DNA of 64,000 nt from Solibacillus sp. FSL K6-1523 (GCF_038005225.1 NZ_JBBOSU010000001.1:4070001-4134000); one strand, 5' to 3'. Counted from the stretch's first letter, positions 1-13,107 are shown. A program made the numbers and translations. The notes: a model not told the origin generated them from the letters alone.

Positions 1-702
1 TAGTTGCTCCTTCTTTTGTTCCTTTAACCAATTCGCTTCCGCTTCTGCAATGCGACGATATTGTGGAACAAATGTATGCGTAGCCTCAATTGAAGGTAAC
101 TCCTGCTGTTGTGCCATTGCAATCAGCTCAGAAGCTCGTGGTAAATCAAATGTATGTGGAGCACGTAGCGCATTTTCACCAAGCACCTCTTGGATCTGTT
201 CAAAATAAAGGTCCACATCAGTTCCTACAAATAAGACAGGGACCTGCAATACTTTTAATTTTTCTAGCAGACCGTCAATATGATCATGGTAATCTTCAAT
301 TACTGTATTTAATTGTGCCCCTTCATAAACGCCAGCATATACATTTTGGCGACGTGCATCAAATAACGCACAAATAACAGCATTCGACATTTTTACATTC
401 GCCGCTAGTGCCTTCAAGCTGGAAACTCCTACTAATGGCTTTTGTATAGCCCAAGCAAATGTTTTCGCTAGTGTCACACCTATCCGCACACCTGTATAAG
501 AACCCGGCCCTTCTGATACCGCTACCGCATCAATTTCAGCTGGTGTAATACCCGCTTTATTTAACACTTCTTCAATCGCAGGCATGGCACCAACAGAATG
601 CGTTAATTTTATATTTTGCACTACTTCAGCGAGTACTTTTCCATCTTTCACAACTGTGATAGATAGCGGTGCATTTGCTGTTTCAATTCCTAACCAAATC
701 AT
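1..702 (-). CDS. tsaB: tRNA threonylcarbamoyladenosine biosynthesis protein TsaB (3' end off window)
   Basis: TsaB is an inactive ASKHA-fold partner of TsaD in making the t6A base of ANN-decoding tRNAs. The frame starts with an ATG at 702, reads MIWLGIETANAPLS (the nucleotide-binding strand), and is open for 234 codons to base 1, so only the extreme C terminus is missing. The visible tail YRRIAEAEANWL matches the usual family end. Its ATG overlaps the tsaE stop codon in an ATGA junction, so the two genes are translationally coupled. The tsaD gene expected further downstream lies outside the window. Confidence 0.93.
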   Translation of the reverse strand, partial: MIWLGIETANAPLSITVVKDGKVLAEVVQNIKLTHSVGAMPAIEEVLNKAGITPAEIDAVAVSEGPGSYTGVRIGVTLAKTFAWAIQKPLVGVSSLKALAANVKMSNAVICALFDARRQNVYAGVYEGAQLNTVIEDYHDHIDGLLEKLKVLQVPVLFVGTDVDLYFEQIQEVLGENALRAPHTFDLPRASELIAMAQQQELPSIEATHTFVPQYRRIAEAEANWLKEQKKEQL

Positions 703-1151
703 TTCAATAGCTCCTCACAAAGTTGGACATATTTTGTGCCCACCGGTTTAAAAGTAAATTTCCGAGCATCTTCATCAATTCTTGTAATTTCAATTGCTAA
801 CCGCTCTTTCGGTAATTCCTCTTCAATTAAATGCGCCCATTCTACAACCGTAACCGCATCACCATAAAAAATTTCATCCCAGCCTAAATCTTCATCACTA
901 TTTTCCAAACGATACACATCTAAATGATTTAATGGGAGGCGCCCCTCATACTGTTTCATAATCGTAAACGTCGGACTGTTAACTGTGCGCGTTATCCCTA
1001 AGCCCTTTGCAAAACTTTGCGTAAAGGTTGTTTTACCCGCACCCAGATCCCCCTCAAGTGTGATTGTATATTGTGCTTCCACTAACTGTGCTAACTCCAT
1101 CGCAAGCTGCTGCGTTTCTTCTAACACATTAATTTGCTTTTCGTATATCAT
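699..1151 (-). CDS. tsaE: tRNA threonylcarbamoyladenosine biosynthesis ATPase TsaE
   Basis: TsaE is the P-loop ATPase that drives turnover of the TsaB-TsaD-TsaE complex in t6A synthesis. The 150-residue protein has a Walker A motif GDLGAGKTT near residue 34 and the family segments SPTFTIMKQYEG, HLDVYRL and VVEWAHLI. A Shine-Dalgarno AAGGA lies 9 bases before the ATG. It is the first gene of a tsaE-tsaB pair, as in B. subtilis ydiB-ydiC, and its stop overlaps the tsaB start by 4 bases. Confidence 0.95.
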   Translation of the reverse strand: MIYEKQINVLEETQQLAMELAQLVEAQYTITLEGDLGAGKTTFTQSFAKGLGITRTVNSPTFTIMKQYEGRLPLNHLDVYRLENSDEDLGWDEIFYGDAVTVVEWAHLIEEELPKERLAIEITRIDEDARKFTFKPVGTKYVQLCEELLK

Positions 1152-1262
1152 ACTGTTGCTTCCTTCCCATAAAATCGATTATCTCTAGTTTACTTGAACT
1201 GAGCTAAATGTTCAAAATGAATCACTTCAAACCACTTTATCTTAAGTTTTCCTCTACAAATA

Positions 1263-1297
1263 AAGGTGCTATCTCCTGATAATAGAGATAACACCTT
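1263..1297 (-). terminator. Hairpin at the 3' end of the lipoprotein gene
   Basis: The AAGGTG-TATCTC arm pairs with GAGATA-CACCTT around a short loop. The TAA stop of the upstream lipoprotein gene lies in the stem base. The following T-tract is weak, so termination efficiency is uncertain. Confidence 0.55.
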
Positions 1298-1634
1298 ATC
1301 GATTTGAGTTGCCTTTTCTTTTAACAATCTCTGTTCTAATTAATTTTCCATCTTCAAAGTGGATTTGATACCCTTTAGTTAAAAGTATTTCATCGTTCCA
1401 TTCATAAATACTTTCGTTATTTTCAACACCAGGTCCCCCTGCAATTTTAACCACATCGATATAGGTCATACCTTTTTCTAACTTATTATATTCATCTTCA
1501 TTCATATATCTTTGCCATCTATACGTATTCTGTTCCTCAATTTCTGTCATTTCATCTACGCATGCTGCTAAATTCATTATTACTAATCCGAAGAGACAAA
1601 TCCCTAATAAGCGAACTAACCATATACGATTCAT
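1296..1634 (-). CDS. Small predicted lipoprotein of unknown function
   Basis: I do not recognise a named family. The 112-residue product has a lipoprotein signal peptide ending in the lipobox LAAC with Cys25, so it should be anchored to the outer face of the membrane. The mature part contains NKLEKGMTYIDVVKIAGGPG, which recalls the 'GM-T-EV-ILG-P' turn of SmpA/BLIP-like small lipoproteins (also DUF3862). I chose the ATG at 1634 because AGGAGG lies 7 bases upstream; the ATG two codons earlier sits inside the ribosome-binding site. It stands alone between tsaE and tRNA-Asp. Confidence 0.7.
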   Translation of the reverse strand: MNRIWLVRLLGICLFGLVIMNLAACVDEMTEIEEQNTYRWQRYMNEDEYNKLEKGMTYIDVVKIAGGPGVENNESIYEWNDEILLTKGYQIHFEDGKLIRTEIVKRKGNSNR

Positions 1635-1656
1635 CCCCATCCCTCCTAAGTGCTCT

Positions 1657-1839
1657 CTAAACTTTTCCCCTTTGGAGACTGTTCAAAACCACAATTGTTT
1701 CTCCTGGTTTCATTCGATTAACTTGGTGAGGTACAGTTAGTCGTACTTGAAAATGTATTATTAGCATATTCGGGTCACTCTTCATCTGTGAATCACTTTT
1801 ATTAGTAATGAGATATCCGTAACTTCTACCTACAGGCAT
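1657..1839 (-). pseudogene. Doubtful 60-codon ORF, possibly a gene remnant
   Basis: An open frame with protein-like composition (VGRSYGYLITNK, VRLTVPHQVNRMKPGE) ends 22 bases before the lipoprotein gene. No Shine-Dalgarno precedes its ATG, and the frame stays open a further 11 codons upstream to a TAG, as expected of the end of a longer decayed gene. I recognise no family. It could equally be chance. Confidence 0.25.
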
Positions 1840-1918
1840 TAGTTCAAGATGTTGTTGGTTATTTGCGTGTTCCTAGCCTGAATTTAACTAATTTTGTTGG
1901 TACAAGTTAATTTTAAGC

Positions 1919-1952
1919 AAAAAAAAAGCCTTTATGAGATTATTCTCATAAA
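1919..1952 (-). terminator. Rho-independent terminator of the lone tRNA-Asp
   Basis: A 9-bp stem (TTTATGAGA / TCTCATAAA) with a 4-base loop is followed, after GGC, by a run of nine T on the minus strand. It lies 13 bases beyond the tRNA-Asp 3' end. Confidence 0.8.
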
Positions 1953-1964
1953 AACTAAATAAAA

Positions 1965-2040
1965 TGGCGGTCCCGACCGGGATCGAACCGGCGATCTCCT
2001 GCGTGACAGGCAGGCATGTTAACCGCTACACCACGGGACC
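1965..2040 (-). tRNA. tRNA-Asp (anticodon GTC), stand-alone copy
   Basis: 76 nt including the encoded CCA. The cloverleaf is complete, with the anticodon loop CTGTCAC between CCTGC and GCAGG stems. The sequence is identical to the tRNA-Asp at 7985-8060 inside the tRNA cluster, but this copy has its own promoter (2071-2099) and terminator. Confidence 0.97.
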
Positions 2041-2070
2041 ATTTTTATATATTCCTTTTGGACATTTATT

Positions 2071-2099
2071 AATATACCATATATTTAAGTAATGTGCAA
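2071..2099 (-). promoter_or_regulatory. Sigma-A promoter for the lone tRNA-Asp
   Basis: On the minus strand TTGCAC (2094-2099) and TATATT (2071-2076) are separated by exactly 17 bases, about 30 bases before the mature tRNA 5' end. This gives the gene expression independent of the rRNA operon. Confidence 0.7.
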
Positions 2100-2182
2100 T
2101 GCTTTTCATTAAAAATATAAAATAAATTAAACAAAGGAGTTTTTCCCGTTTAAAATCGATATTCTAATATAACACCTGCTAG

Positions 2183-2300
2183 TTTAGGCTGACAAAGCAT
2201 ATGAGGCTCATATTCTTTGTGCAAGGTCGGACTAGCATGATATTGGTCACTTAGGCGTTGCCATACGACGTGGTGACTTTAGCTTAATTTTCTTTGTAAT
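2183..2300. repeat. Dispersed repeat, copy A (between 5S rRNA and tRNA-Asp)
   Basis: Starts TTTAGGCTGAC (2183-2193) and, 56 bases on, has GATATTGGTCACTTAGGCG (2239-2257) followed by a GACGTG box. Copies B (22972-23110) and D (51842-51966) share the same boxes with the same spacing. No coding potential is seen. Confidence 0.6.
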
Positions 2301-2483
2301 TCTCCAATCTAAACTTTTCTTGATTGAGTACATTGCTATCTCCGGAAGGTCGATCGTATTCTTCGTTAGATTTTCATTCTAATATTTTCGAACGATTGGC
2401 ACCTTTTAATCCTGAAGAAATTATAAAGTAACTTTCCGCCGCTAATTTCTATCAATAAAATAATAATTTTGATTACATACTTC

Positions 2484-2515
2484 AAAAAAAACCCACTGAT
2501 TTCTCAGTGGGTTTT
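2484..2515 (-). terminator. rRNA operon terminator
   Basis: A strong stem ACCCACTGA / TCAGTGGGT is followed by a T-run on the minus strand, directly beyond the 5S rRNA. Confidence 0.9.
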
Positions 2516-2520
2516 AAAGT

Positions 2521-2636
2521 GCGAAGCGATGTCCTACTCTCACAGGGGGAAGCCCCCAACTACCATCGGCGCTAAAGAGCTTAACTTCCGTGTTCGGTAT
2601 GGGAACGGGTGTGACCTCTTTGCCATCATCACTTCA
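2521..2636 (-). rRNA. rrf: 5S ribosomal RNA
   Basis: About 116 nt matching the Bacillales 5S pattern, with the conserved CACACCCGTTCCCATACCG segment and GAGAGTAGGAC near the 3' end. End positions are estimated to within a few bases. Confidence 0.95.
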
Positions 2637-2697
2637 CTATGAAAGATTGCTCTCTCAAAACTGGATAAACGTTTCATTGAAATTGTGCAATAAATTG

Positions 2698-7388
<4,691 letters not shown>

Positions 7389-7541
7389 AAGTTAGTTTGA
7401 AAGCTCATTTGCTTTGCTAGCGTATCAACATAAAGTTGATATCTATAATTTGTTTAAGTTCATCACTTAAACGTTTAAATCATTAACGTTTGCTTGTTCA
7501 GTTTTCAAGGTTCATTATGTCATTCTTGCGACACTCAATAT

Positions 7542-7570
7542 ATCTTACGACACATTCTCTTTCGTGTCAA
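7542..7570 (-). promoter_or_regulatory. Internal rRNA promoter between tRNA-Gly and 16S
   Basis: Near-consensus TTGACA (7565-7570) and TAAGAT (7542-7547), 17 bases apart on the minus strand, begin right after tRNA-Gly. The 16S-23S-5S genes can therefore be transcribed without reading through the tRNA cluster. Confidence 0.85.
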
Positions 7571-7589
7571 CATTTTTTTAAAAGTTTTT

Positions 7590-7663
7590 TGGAGCGGGTG
7601 AAGAGAATCGAACTCTCATCATCAGCTTGGAAGGCTGAGGTTTTACCACTAAACTACACCCGC
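7590..7663 (-). tRNA. tRNA-Gly (anticodon TCC)
   Basis: 74 nt with encoded CCA; acceptor GCGGGTG / CACCCGC, anticodon loop CTTCCAA. Last tRNA before the 16S gene. Confidence 0.96.
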
Positions 7664-7681
7664 ATATGAAATTTGTTGTTA

Positions 7682-7767
<86 letters not shown>

Positions 7768-7823
7768 GTTTATTATCAACTTCTCTAATTATACATCTTT
7801 GCGAGAAAATGTCAATATAAAAC

Positions 7824-7899
7824 TGGTGAGCCATGCAGGATTCGAACCTGCGACCCTCTGATTAAAAGTCAGATGCTCTACCAACTGAGCTAATGGCTC
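7824..7899 (-). tRNA. tRNA-Lys (anticodon TTT)
   Basis: 76 nt with encoded CCA; acceptor GAGCCAT / ATGGCTC and anticodon loop CTTTTAA. Confidence 0.97.
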
Positions 7900-7904
7900 G
7901 GAAA

Positions 7905-7979
7905 TGGCTGGGGAACCTGGATTCGAACCAGGGCATGACGGAATCAAAATCCGTTGCCTTACCGCTTGGCTATACCCCA
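7905..7979 (-). tRNA. tRNA-Gln (anticodon TTG)
   Basis: 75 nt with encoded CCA; anticodon loop TTTTGAT between ACGGA and TCCGT. Five bases separate it from tRNA-Lys. Confidence 0.97.
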
Positions 7980-7984
7980 ATAAA

Positions 7985-8060
7985 TGGCGGTCCCGACCGG
8001 GATCGAACCGGCGATCTCCTGCGTGACAGGCAGGCATGTTAACCGCTACACCACGGGACC
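7985..8060 (-). tRNA. tRNA-Asp (anticodon GTC), cluster copy
   Basis: 76 nt with CCA, identical base for base to the lone gene at 1965-2040 on the other side of the rRNA genes. Confidence 0.97.
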
Positions 8061-8088
8061 AAAACAAACTCTTCTATTAAAATTAAAA

Positions 8089-8163
8089 TGGTGACCCGTA
8101 CGGGATTCGAACCCGTGTTACCGCCGTGAAAGGGCGGTGTCTTAACCGCTTGACCAACGGGCC
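8089..8163 (-). tRNA. tRNA-Glu (anticodon TTC)
   Basis: 75 nt with encoded CCA; anticodon loop CTTTCAC between CCGCC and GGCGG. Confidence 0.97.
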
Positions 8164-8164
8164 A

Positions 8165-8239
8165 TGGCTCCGAAGGTAGGACTCGAACCTACGACCAACC
8201 GGTTAACAGCCGGTTGCTCTACCACTGAGCTACTTCGGA
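8165..8239 (-). tRNA. tRNA-Asn (anticodon GTT)
   Basis: 75 nt with encoded CCA; acceptor TCCGAAG / CTTCGGA and anticodon loop CTGTTAA. First gene of the tRNA-rRNA transcription unit, one base from tRNA-Glu. Confidence 0.97.
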
Positions 8240-8283
8240 ATATCGTTTATGTTGTCGTCGTTATTACCTTGCCGACTTTTATT

Positions 8284-8312
8284 ATTATAGACACCTTTTA
8301 TCGATTCGTCAA
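8284..8312 (-). promoter_or_regulatory. Main promoter of the tRNA-rRNA operon
   Basis: TTGACG (8307-8312) and consensus TATAAT (8284-8289) are separated by 17 bases on the minus strand, about 45 bases before tRNA-Asn. Confidence 0.88.
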
Positions 8313-8482
8313 CACCTTTTTGAAATTTATTTTCAAACTTTAAAATTGCTTATAAAATTACATGCTCACACCATTCGAGAAGTGGGAAACCTCTCCTTAA
8401 AGTAGTTACATAAAGTATTTCCAACTTGAACAACTATATGCAGACTTCTAAAATGAATCGCGATATCATGTACTCATTAAAA

Positions 8483-8941
8483 TCAATTACATACTAACTC
8501 TATACTTCCCCCACAAATGCTACAACAATACTTTTTAACATCCATTTTTCGTTTCCTTCTATACAACTGATTACAATTGATACAATGATAAACATGAACT
8601 GCTGATGCTGCTTTTTTCTTCACCTCTTCAATCCTCGAACAAAAACGTGGCGCCCCCACTTGATTCAATAATTGTTTAAAATCTGGATCTTGATGTTTAT
8701 ACCCTCTTCCTAACAAATGCAAATGATAATGGCAAAGTTCATGTAAAATGATCCCTCGGAGTTCCTCCATTCCGAAGTGATCGTACATTTTTTTATTTAA
8801 TTCAATATGATGTGAATTCAATAAATACCTTCCACCTGTCGTTTTCAATCTGCTATTAAAATAAGCTTGGTGTATAAATGGTCGGTTAAAGTGTTGAATT
8901 GAAAGTTCTTCAACTATCTTTTGAACTTGTTCGTCTGTCAA
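8483..8941 (-). CDS. ydcK: SprT-like zinc metalloprotease-fold protein (YdcK family)
   Basis: A SprT-like protein of 152 residues; the family has a gluzincin fold but no clear bacterial function. The zinc-binding signature HELCHYH lies near residue 65, and a C-terminal zinc ribbon has CINC and CCSIC pairs. B. subtilis YdcK sits in the same place, next to tex and a tRNA cluster. I chose the TTG at 8941 because GGGGTGAG precedes it and the protein then begins MTDEQVQKIVEEL, in register with YdcK as I recall it. A longer frame also starting at TTG (8959) has no ribosome-binding site. A terminator separates it from tex. Confidence 0.88.
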   Translation of the reverse strand: MTDEQVQKIVEELSIQHFNRPFIHQAYFNSRLKTTGGRYLLNSHHIELNKKMYDHFGMEELRGIILHELCHYHLHLLGRGYKHQDPDFKQLLNQVGAPRFCSRIEEVKKKAASAVHVYHCINCNQLYRRKRKMDVKKYCCSICGGSIELVCN

Positions 8942-9039
8942 ATACTCACCCCATATCAAATCAATTAGAAAATTACACTTTAATCATTAACAAACTCTAA
9001 TCGATATTGCTCTCTATTTAAATGCACAAAAAATTATAA

Positions 9040-9069
9040 TAAAAAGTACACCGAATCATACGGTGCACC
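9040..9069 (-). terminator. Terminator downstream of tex
   Basis: Stem GTGCACCG / CGGTGTAC (one mismatch) with a 7-base loop, followed by TTTTTA on the minus strand. Confidence 0.7.
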
Positions 9070-9194
9070 TTCATTATAAGTGATTAACATTTATTAATAA
9101 ATTACTTAATTATACGTACAAGTACGTTTCAAACAAAATCTCTGCTATAGCTTTAATCCAACATGAACTAATGCGTTCATGAATTGGATGATTT

Positions 9195-11366
9195 TTAAAT
9201 GCTCTCTTGAAGTGCTGGTGGAAGCATTGTTAGCGATATTCTTCCTTTGTTTACTTCGACACTTTCAATCCAAACAGTCACGATATCACCTAAAGATACT
9301 ACATCCAATGGGTGCTTAACTCGTCCCTTTTGTAATTTTGAAATATGAACGAGTCCATCTTGTTTAACGCCGATATCAACAAATGCGCCAAAATCAACAA
9401 CATTTCGAACGGTTCCTTGTAATTCCATACCAACTTGTAAATCCTTCATTTGTAATACATCCGTTTTTAATAACGGCTGCGGAAAGGCATCTCGGGGATC
9501 TCGTGATGGCTTCATTAATGTCCCTACAATATCTTTCAATGTGACTTCCCCAACTTGTAATGTTTCACCTAACGCTGATAATCCTAATTGACTAATCGCC
9601 TGCTCAGCCTTTACTGTTCCTACATCTTTTTTTGTTAAGCTTGCTGCTTGTAAAATTTCTTCAGCCAATTTATAACTCTCCGGATGGATTCCTGTTGCGT
9701 CTAATGGATTTTTCGCTTCTGGAATACGCAAAAAACCAATTGCTTGTTCGTACGTTTTAGCACCTAAGCGTGGAATTTTCTTCAATTGAGCACGGGAAGT
9801 AAACTTTCCATTTTCACCGCGCATCGTTACTATATTTTCCGCAACCGTTTTCGATAATCCTGATACATACTGCAAAAGGGAAGCTGATGCTGTGTTTACA
9901 TCTACTCCTACTTGGTTTACTGCTGTTTCCACAATAAACGAAAGGGATTCCGCTAATTGCTTTTGCGAAACATCATGTTGATACTGCCCTACACCTACAG
10001 CTTTCGGATCTATTTTCACCAATTCAGATAGCGGATCTTGTAATCGGCGTGCAATCGATACCGCACTCCGTTGTTCTACTTGTAAATCTGGGAACTCTGC
10101 ACGCGCTGTTTCAGAAGCAGAATAAACAGATGCCCCTGCTTCATTAACGATGACATATGCCACATCCTGCGTAACTTCCTTCAACAGCTCTGCAATAAAC
10201 TGCTCTGTCTCACGTGAAGCTGTCCCATTGCCAATTGCAATAATGCTAATCGGATACTTTGTTAAGATATTTTTTATTGCTACCTTTGATTTTGTTGTAT
10301 CTGAAGTAGTGTGTGGATAAATGACACCTACCTCAATCATTTTCCCTAATTCATCGACTACTGCTAATTTACAGCCCGTTCGATAGGCCGGGTCGACACC
10401 AAGTACAAACTTTCCTCGCATCGGTGGTTGTAATAATAAATTCCGTAAGTTTTCCGAGAAAATATGGATTGCTTGTGTTTCTGCTTTTGCCGTTAACTCG
10501 CCGCGCAACTCCCTTTCAATAGACGGCTGAATTAAACGTTTATAGCTATCTGCAATCGCTAACTTCGCTTGCTCCACAGATGGGCCAACGAAATTTCGAG
10601 GAATCCATTGATACTCCATTTGAATCGTTGCTTTTTCAATCGGTACTTCAATCGACACTCTTAAAATTTCCTCTTTTTCTCCACGATTGACTGCCAACGT
10701 ACGATGTGGTGCCATTCGATGGATCGGCTCTTCGTATTCATAATACATTTCAAAAACTTGTTTCTCATCTTTTTCAGCATTTTTTACCGCTGTCGCAAGC
10801 TTTCCTTCACGCCATGAAAGCGTTCGTAACTTTTCACGGATTGTAGCATCATCAGCAAAACGTTCAGCAAGTATATCTCGTGCACCGGCTAAAGCGTCTT
10901 CATCTGTGCTAACTCCTTGCTCTTCATTTATATACTGCGCAGCCATTTGATGTGTATCTTGTTTTGTAAATTTAAGCAATTGATTTGCTAGTGGTTCTAA
11001 TCCGCGCTCTTTTGCAATCGTAGCTTTTGTTCGACGTTTTTGTTTATACGGTCGATATAAATCCTCAACACGTTGAAGTACAGTGGCCCCTTGAATAGCA
11101 CTCGCTAATTCCTCTGTAAGCTTTCCTTGCTCCTCAATTAAACGTAAAACTTCCTCTTTTCTCGTTTCAAGTTGCTGTATGTAATGGAATCGATCTTCTA
11201 CAGCTTTAATTTGCACTTCATCTAAAGAACCTGTTACTTCTTTTCGATAGCGCGCGATAAAAGGTACGGTATTACCTTCTTCTAGCAATTTGATTACCGC
11301 TTCTGCTTGCTTTACTTGTACGCTCGTTTCTTTTGCAATCATTTGTAGCATTTGTTGTTGTTCCAT
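9195..11366 (-). CDS. tex: Tex-family RNA-binding protein (S1 domain)
   Basis: Tex is an accessory factor that binds nucleic acid and is related to eukaryotic Spt6. The 723-residue length is normal. The order is an N-terminal helical Tex domain (QAEAVIKLLEEGNTVPFIARY), a YqgF/RNase H-like fold (LGVDPAYRTGCKLAVVD, about residue 325), helix-hairpin-helix motifs (NIVTMRGENGKFTSRAQLKK) and a C-terminal S1 domain from about residue 645 (GTVRNVVDFGAFVDIGVKQDG). AGGGAGTGG precedes the ATG. It lies between sigB and ydcK, as ydcI does in B. subtilis. Confidence 0.94.
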   Translation of the reverse strand: MEQQQMLQMIAKETSVQVKQAEAVIKLLEEGNTVPFIARYRKEVTGSLDEVQIKAVEDRFHYIQQLETRKEEVLRLIEEQGKLTEELASAIQGATVLQRVEDLYRPYKQKRRTKATIAKERGLEPLANQLLKFTKQDTHQMAAQYINEEQGVSTDEDALAGARDILAERFADDATIREKLRTLSWREGKLATAVKNAEKDEKQVFEMYYEYEEPIHRMAPHRTLAVNRGEKEEILRVSIEVPIEKATIQMEYQWIPRNFVGPSVEQAKLAIADSYKRLIQPSIERELRGELTAKAETQAIHIFSENLRNLLLQPPMRGKFVLGVDPAYRTGCKLAVVDELGKMIEVGVIYPHTTSDTTKSKVAIKNILTKYPISIIAIGNGTASRETEQFIAELLKEVTQDVAYVIVNEAGASVYSASETARAEFPDLQVEQRSAVSIARRLQDPLSELVKIDPKAVGVGQYQHDVSQKQLAESLSFIVETAVNQVGVDVNTASASLLQYVSGLSKTVAENIVTMRGENGKFTSRAQLKKIPRLGAKTYEQAIGFLRIPEAKNPLDATGIHPESYKLAEEILQAASLTKKDVGTVKAEQAISQLGLSALGETLQVGEVTLKDIVGTLMKPSRDPRDAFPQPLLKTDVLQMKDLQVGMELQGTVRNVVDFGAFVDIGVKQDGLVHISKLQKGRVKHPLDVVSLGDIVTVWIESVEVNKGRISLTMLPPALQESI

Positions 11367-11468
11367 CGTACCACTCCCTTTGTTAATCTTTATTTAGTTT
11401 ACCACTATTTTGGCCATTTCTAGCAGTTGTCACCCCTTCCTTTCCATTATTTACAGATTTGATGAAAA

Positions 11469-11504
11469 TAAAAAAAGAGTCCACCATGGTAACTAGTAGA
11501 CTCG
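11469..11504 (-). terminator. Terminator of the sigB operon
   Basis: Stem GAGTCTAC / GTGGACTC followed by seven T on the minus strand, immediately after the sigB stop. No rsbX follows. Confidence 0.8.
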
Positions 11505-11511
11505 AAGAATA

Positions 11512-12297
11512 TTATAATGAAACGCCACCACTTGATATAATGGTTTCTTGTAATTTCTTAATTGCTTTTCGTTGTATTCGTGATACATGCATTTGCGAAA
11601 TACCTAATCGTTCACCAGCCTCTTTTTGACTTAATTGCTCTAGGTAGGTAAGCTCGATAATTTGCCGTTCTCTTTCATTTAAAATATTCATCGCATCCGC
11701 AACAATCATACGTTGGTTTGTATTTTCAAAACCATCATCTACTCTTCCTACCACATCAAATAAGGTCACCGTGCTACCGTCTGAATCTGATTCAATGGAA
11801 TGATCCATCGAGAGCGCTTGATAACTTCTCCCCATCTCCATCGCTTCAAGTACTTCTTCATCTTGTACCTCTAAGTAATTCGCAATTTCATGAATTGAGG
11901 GAGAGCGTTGTAACTCCGTCGTAAGCGTTTCAACCGCCGCCTTAATTCGAGGTCCTAATTCTTTAATACGACGGGGAACATGTACATCCCAAGTTTTATC
12001 ACGTAAAAAACGCTTTATTTCCCCAACAATCGTTGGCACTGCGAAAGCTTCAAAACTTCTACCAAATGAAGGATCAAATCGTCGCATCGCTCCAAGTAAA
12101 CCGAGCATCCCTACTTGAACAATATCGTCATGGTACGATTTGCCGCGTGAATATTTACGAGCAAGTGAGTCAACTAATTGCTTATAATGTATAACTAGGT
12201 TCGTTTGCGCTTCATCACTGTCCGATTCTTGATATTGTGCTATCCATTGCAGGATTTCTTCTTTTGACGAGCTTTTAGGTAGTGATTCTCTCGACAT
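11512..12297 (-). CDS. sigB: RNA polymerase sigma factor SigB (general stress)
   Basis: SigB directs the general stress regulon. The 261-residue protein matches family length and B. subtilis SigB throughout: region 2 (DDIVQVGMLGLLGAMRRFDP), VPRRIKELGPRIK, and the region 4 helix-turn-helix LSQKEAGERLGISQMHVSR. The gene overlaps rsbW by 23 bases. AGGTG within the rsbW coding sequence lies about 7 bases before the ATG, so sigma factor and anti-sigma factor synthesis are coupled. It is probably held by RsbW until RsbV is dephosphorylated, as in B. subtilis. Confidence 0.97.
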   Translation of the reverse strand: MSRESLPKSSSKEEILQWIAQYQESDSDEAQTNLVIHYKQLVDSLARKYSRGKSYHDDIVQVGMLGLLGAMRRFDPSFGRSFEAFAVPTIVGEIKRFLRDKTWDVHVPRRIKELGPRIKAAVETLTTELQRSPSIHEIANYLEVQDEEVLEAMEMGRSYQALSMDHSIESDSDGSTVTLFDVVGRVDDGFENTNQRMIVADAMNILNERERQIIELTYLEQLSQKEAGERLGISQMHVSRIQRKAIKKLQETIISSGGVSL

Positions 12298-12745
12298 ACT
12301 CCTTCACCTGCTCTTTCGTGACATACTTTGTCATGAAAACAGTGACGCCACCCTCATTGTTCATTTTGACTTCATCCATCAAAGTTTCCATTAAATATAT
12401 GCCAAGGCCGCCTTCACGTAAAAGTTCTATGTTTTCGTCTTCACGATAAGGTCCCACTTTCGATTTAATTTCTTCAAAGTTAAAACTCATACCATAGTCA
12501 GATACCATAATTTCAATTTTATCTTCAAATAACGCACACCCTACTACAACTTCACCCTCATCATTTTCTTTATAGGCATGATGTACAACATTCGTAACGG
12601 CTTCACTTGTCGCAATTTTTAAATCTTCAATCTCATCATAAGAAAAACCTACACGTACTGCTAATCCTGAAATCATTAAACGAATAACACTCACATATTG
12701 AGGCTTCGCTGGCACCCGAATTTCAATATAATCAAATGCTTTCAT
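12275..12745 (-). CDS. rsbW: Anti-sigma-B factor and serine kinase RsbW
   Basis: RsbW sequesters SigB and phosphorylates RsbV. The 156-residue GHKL-type ATPase shows the N box EAVTNVVHHAY near residue 50, DYGMSF and the G box EGGLGIYLM. Its ATG overlaps the rsbV stop by one base (TAATG), and its 3' end overlaps sigB by 23 bases. The tight overlaps suit the fixed stoichiometry required by the partner-switching mechanism. Confidence 0.96.
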   Translation of the reverse strand: MKAFDYIEIRVPAKPQYVSVIRLMISGLAVRVGFSYDEIEDLKIATSEAVTNVVHHAYKENDEGEVVVGCALFEDKIEIMVSDYGMSFNFEEIKSKVGPYREDENIELLREGGLGIYLMETLMDEVKMNNEGGVTVFMTKYVTKEQVKEYVERITT

Positions 12746-13077
12746 TATTTTAACTCCACCTCTTCGTCAGTTTCGATACTCATTAATTCACTTAAACCAG
12801 TAATTTCAAATAGCCTCACTAAGCGACTCGATAATCCAACGAGACGCAATGGTACATTTTCACGCGTTACTTTCTTATAAAAAGCAACGAAAACACCTAA
12901 ACCCGTACTGTCCATATAATTTACTTTAGACAAGTCTAATTCAACACGTCTGCCTTCAACAATTTGTACCGTTTCTAACTCTTCACATAAAACAGGAGCT
13001 GTAAATGTATCAATTTCCCCCTCAATATACCCTCTCATCACATTTCCATCTTCTCTAAACTGAACATTAACATTCAT
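12745..13077 (-). CDS. rsbV: Anti-anti-sigma factor RsbV
   Basis: RsbV is a STAS-domain antagonist that releases SigB from RsbW when unphosphorylated. The 110-residue protein carries the phosphorylation-site motif NYMDSTGLGVF, with the serine that RsbW modifies and RsbU dephosphorylates. GGAGGTG lies 8 bases before the ATG. A sigma-B-type promoter sits in the gap between rsbU and this gene, so rsbV-rsbW-sigB can be induced as a separate unit. Confidence 0.95.
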   Translation of the reverse strand: MNVNVQFREDGNVMRGYIEGEIDTFTAPVLCEELETVQIVEGRRVELDLSKVNYMDSTGLGVFVAFYKKVTRENVPLRLVGLSSRLVRLFEITGLSELMSIETDEEVELK

Positions 13078-13107
13078 TTAAAACACCTCCGACTAAAATT
13101 ACTTTAT

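Noticed and set aside
7789-8067. A 92-codon minus-strand frame
   Set aside because: It runs through the Lys, Gln and Asp tRNA genes.
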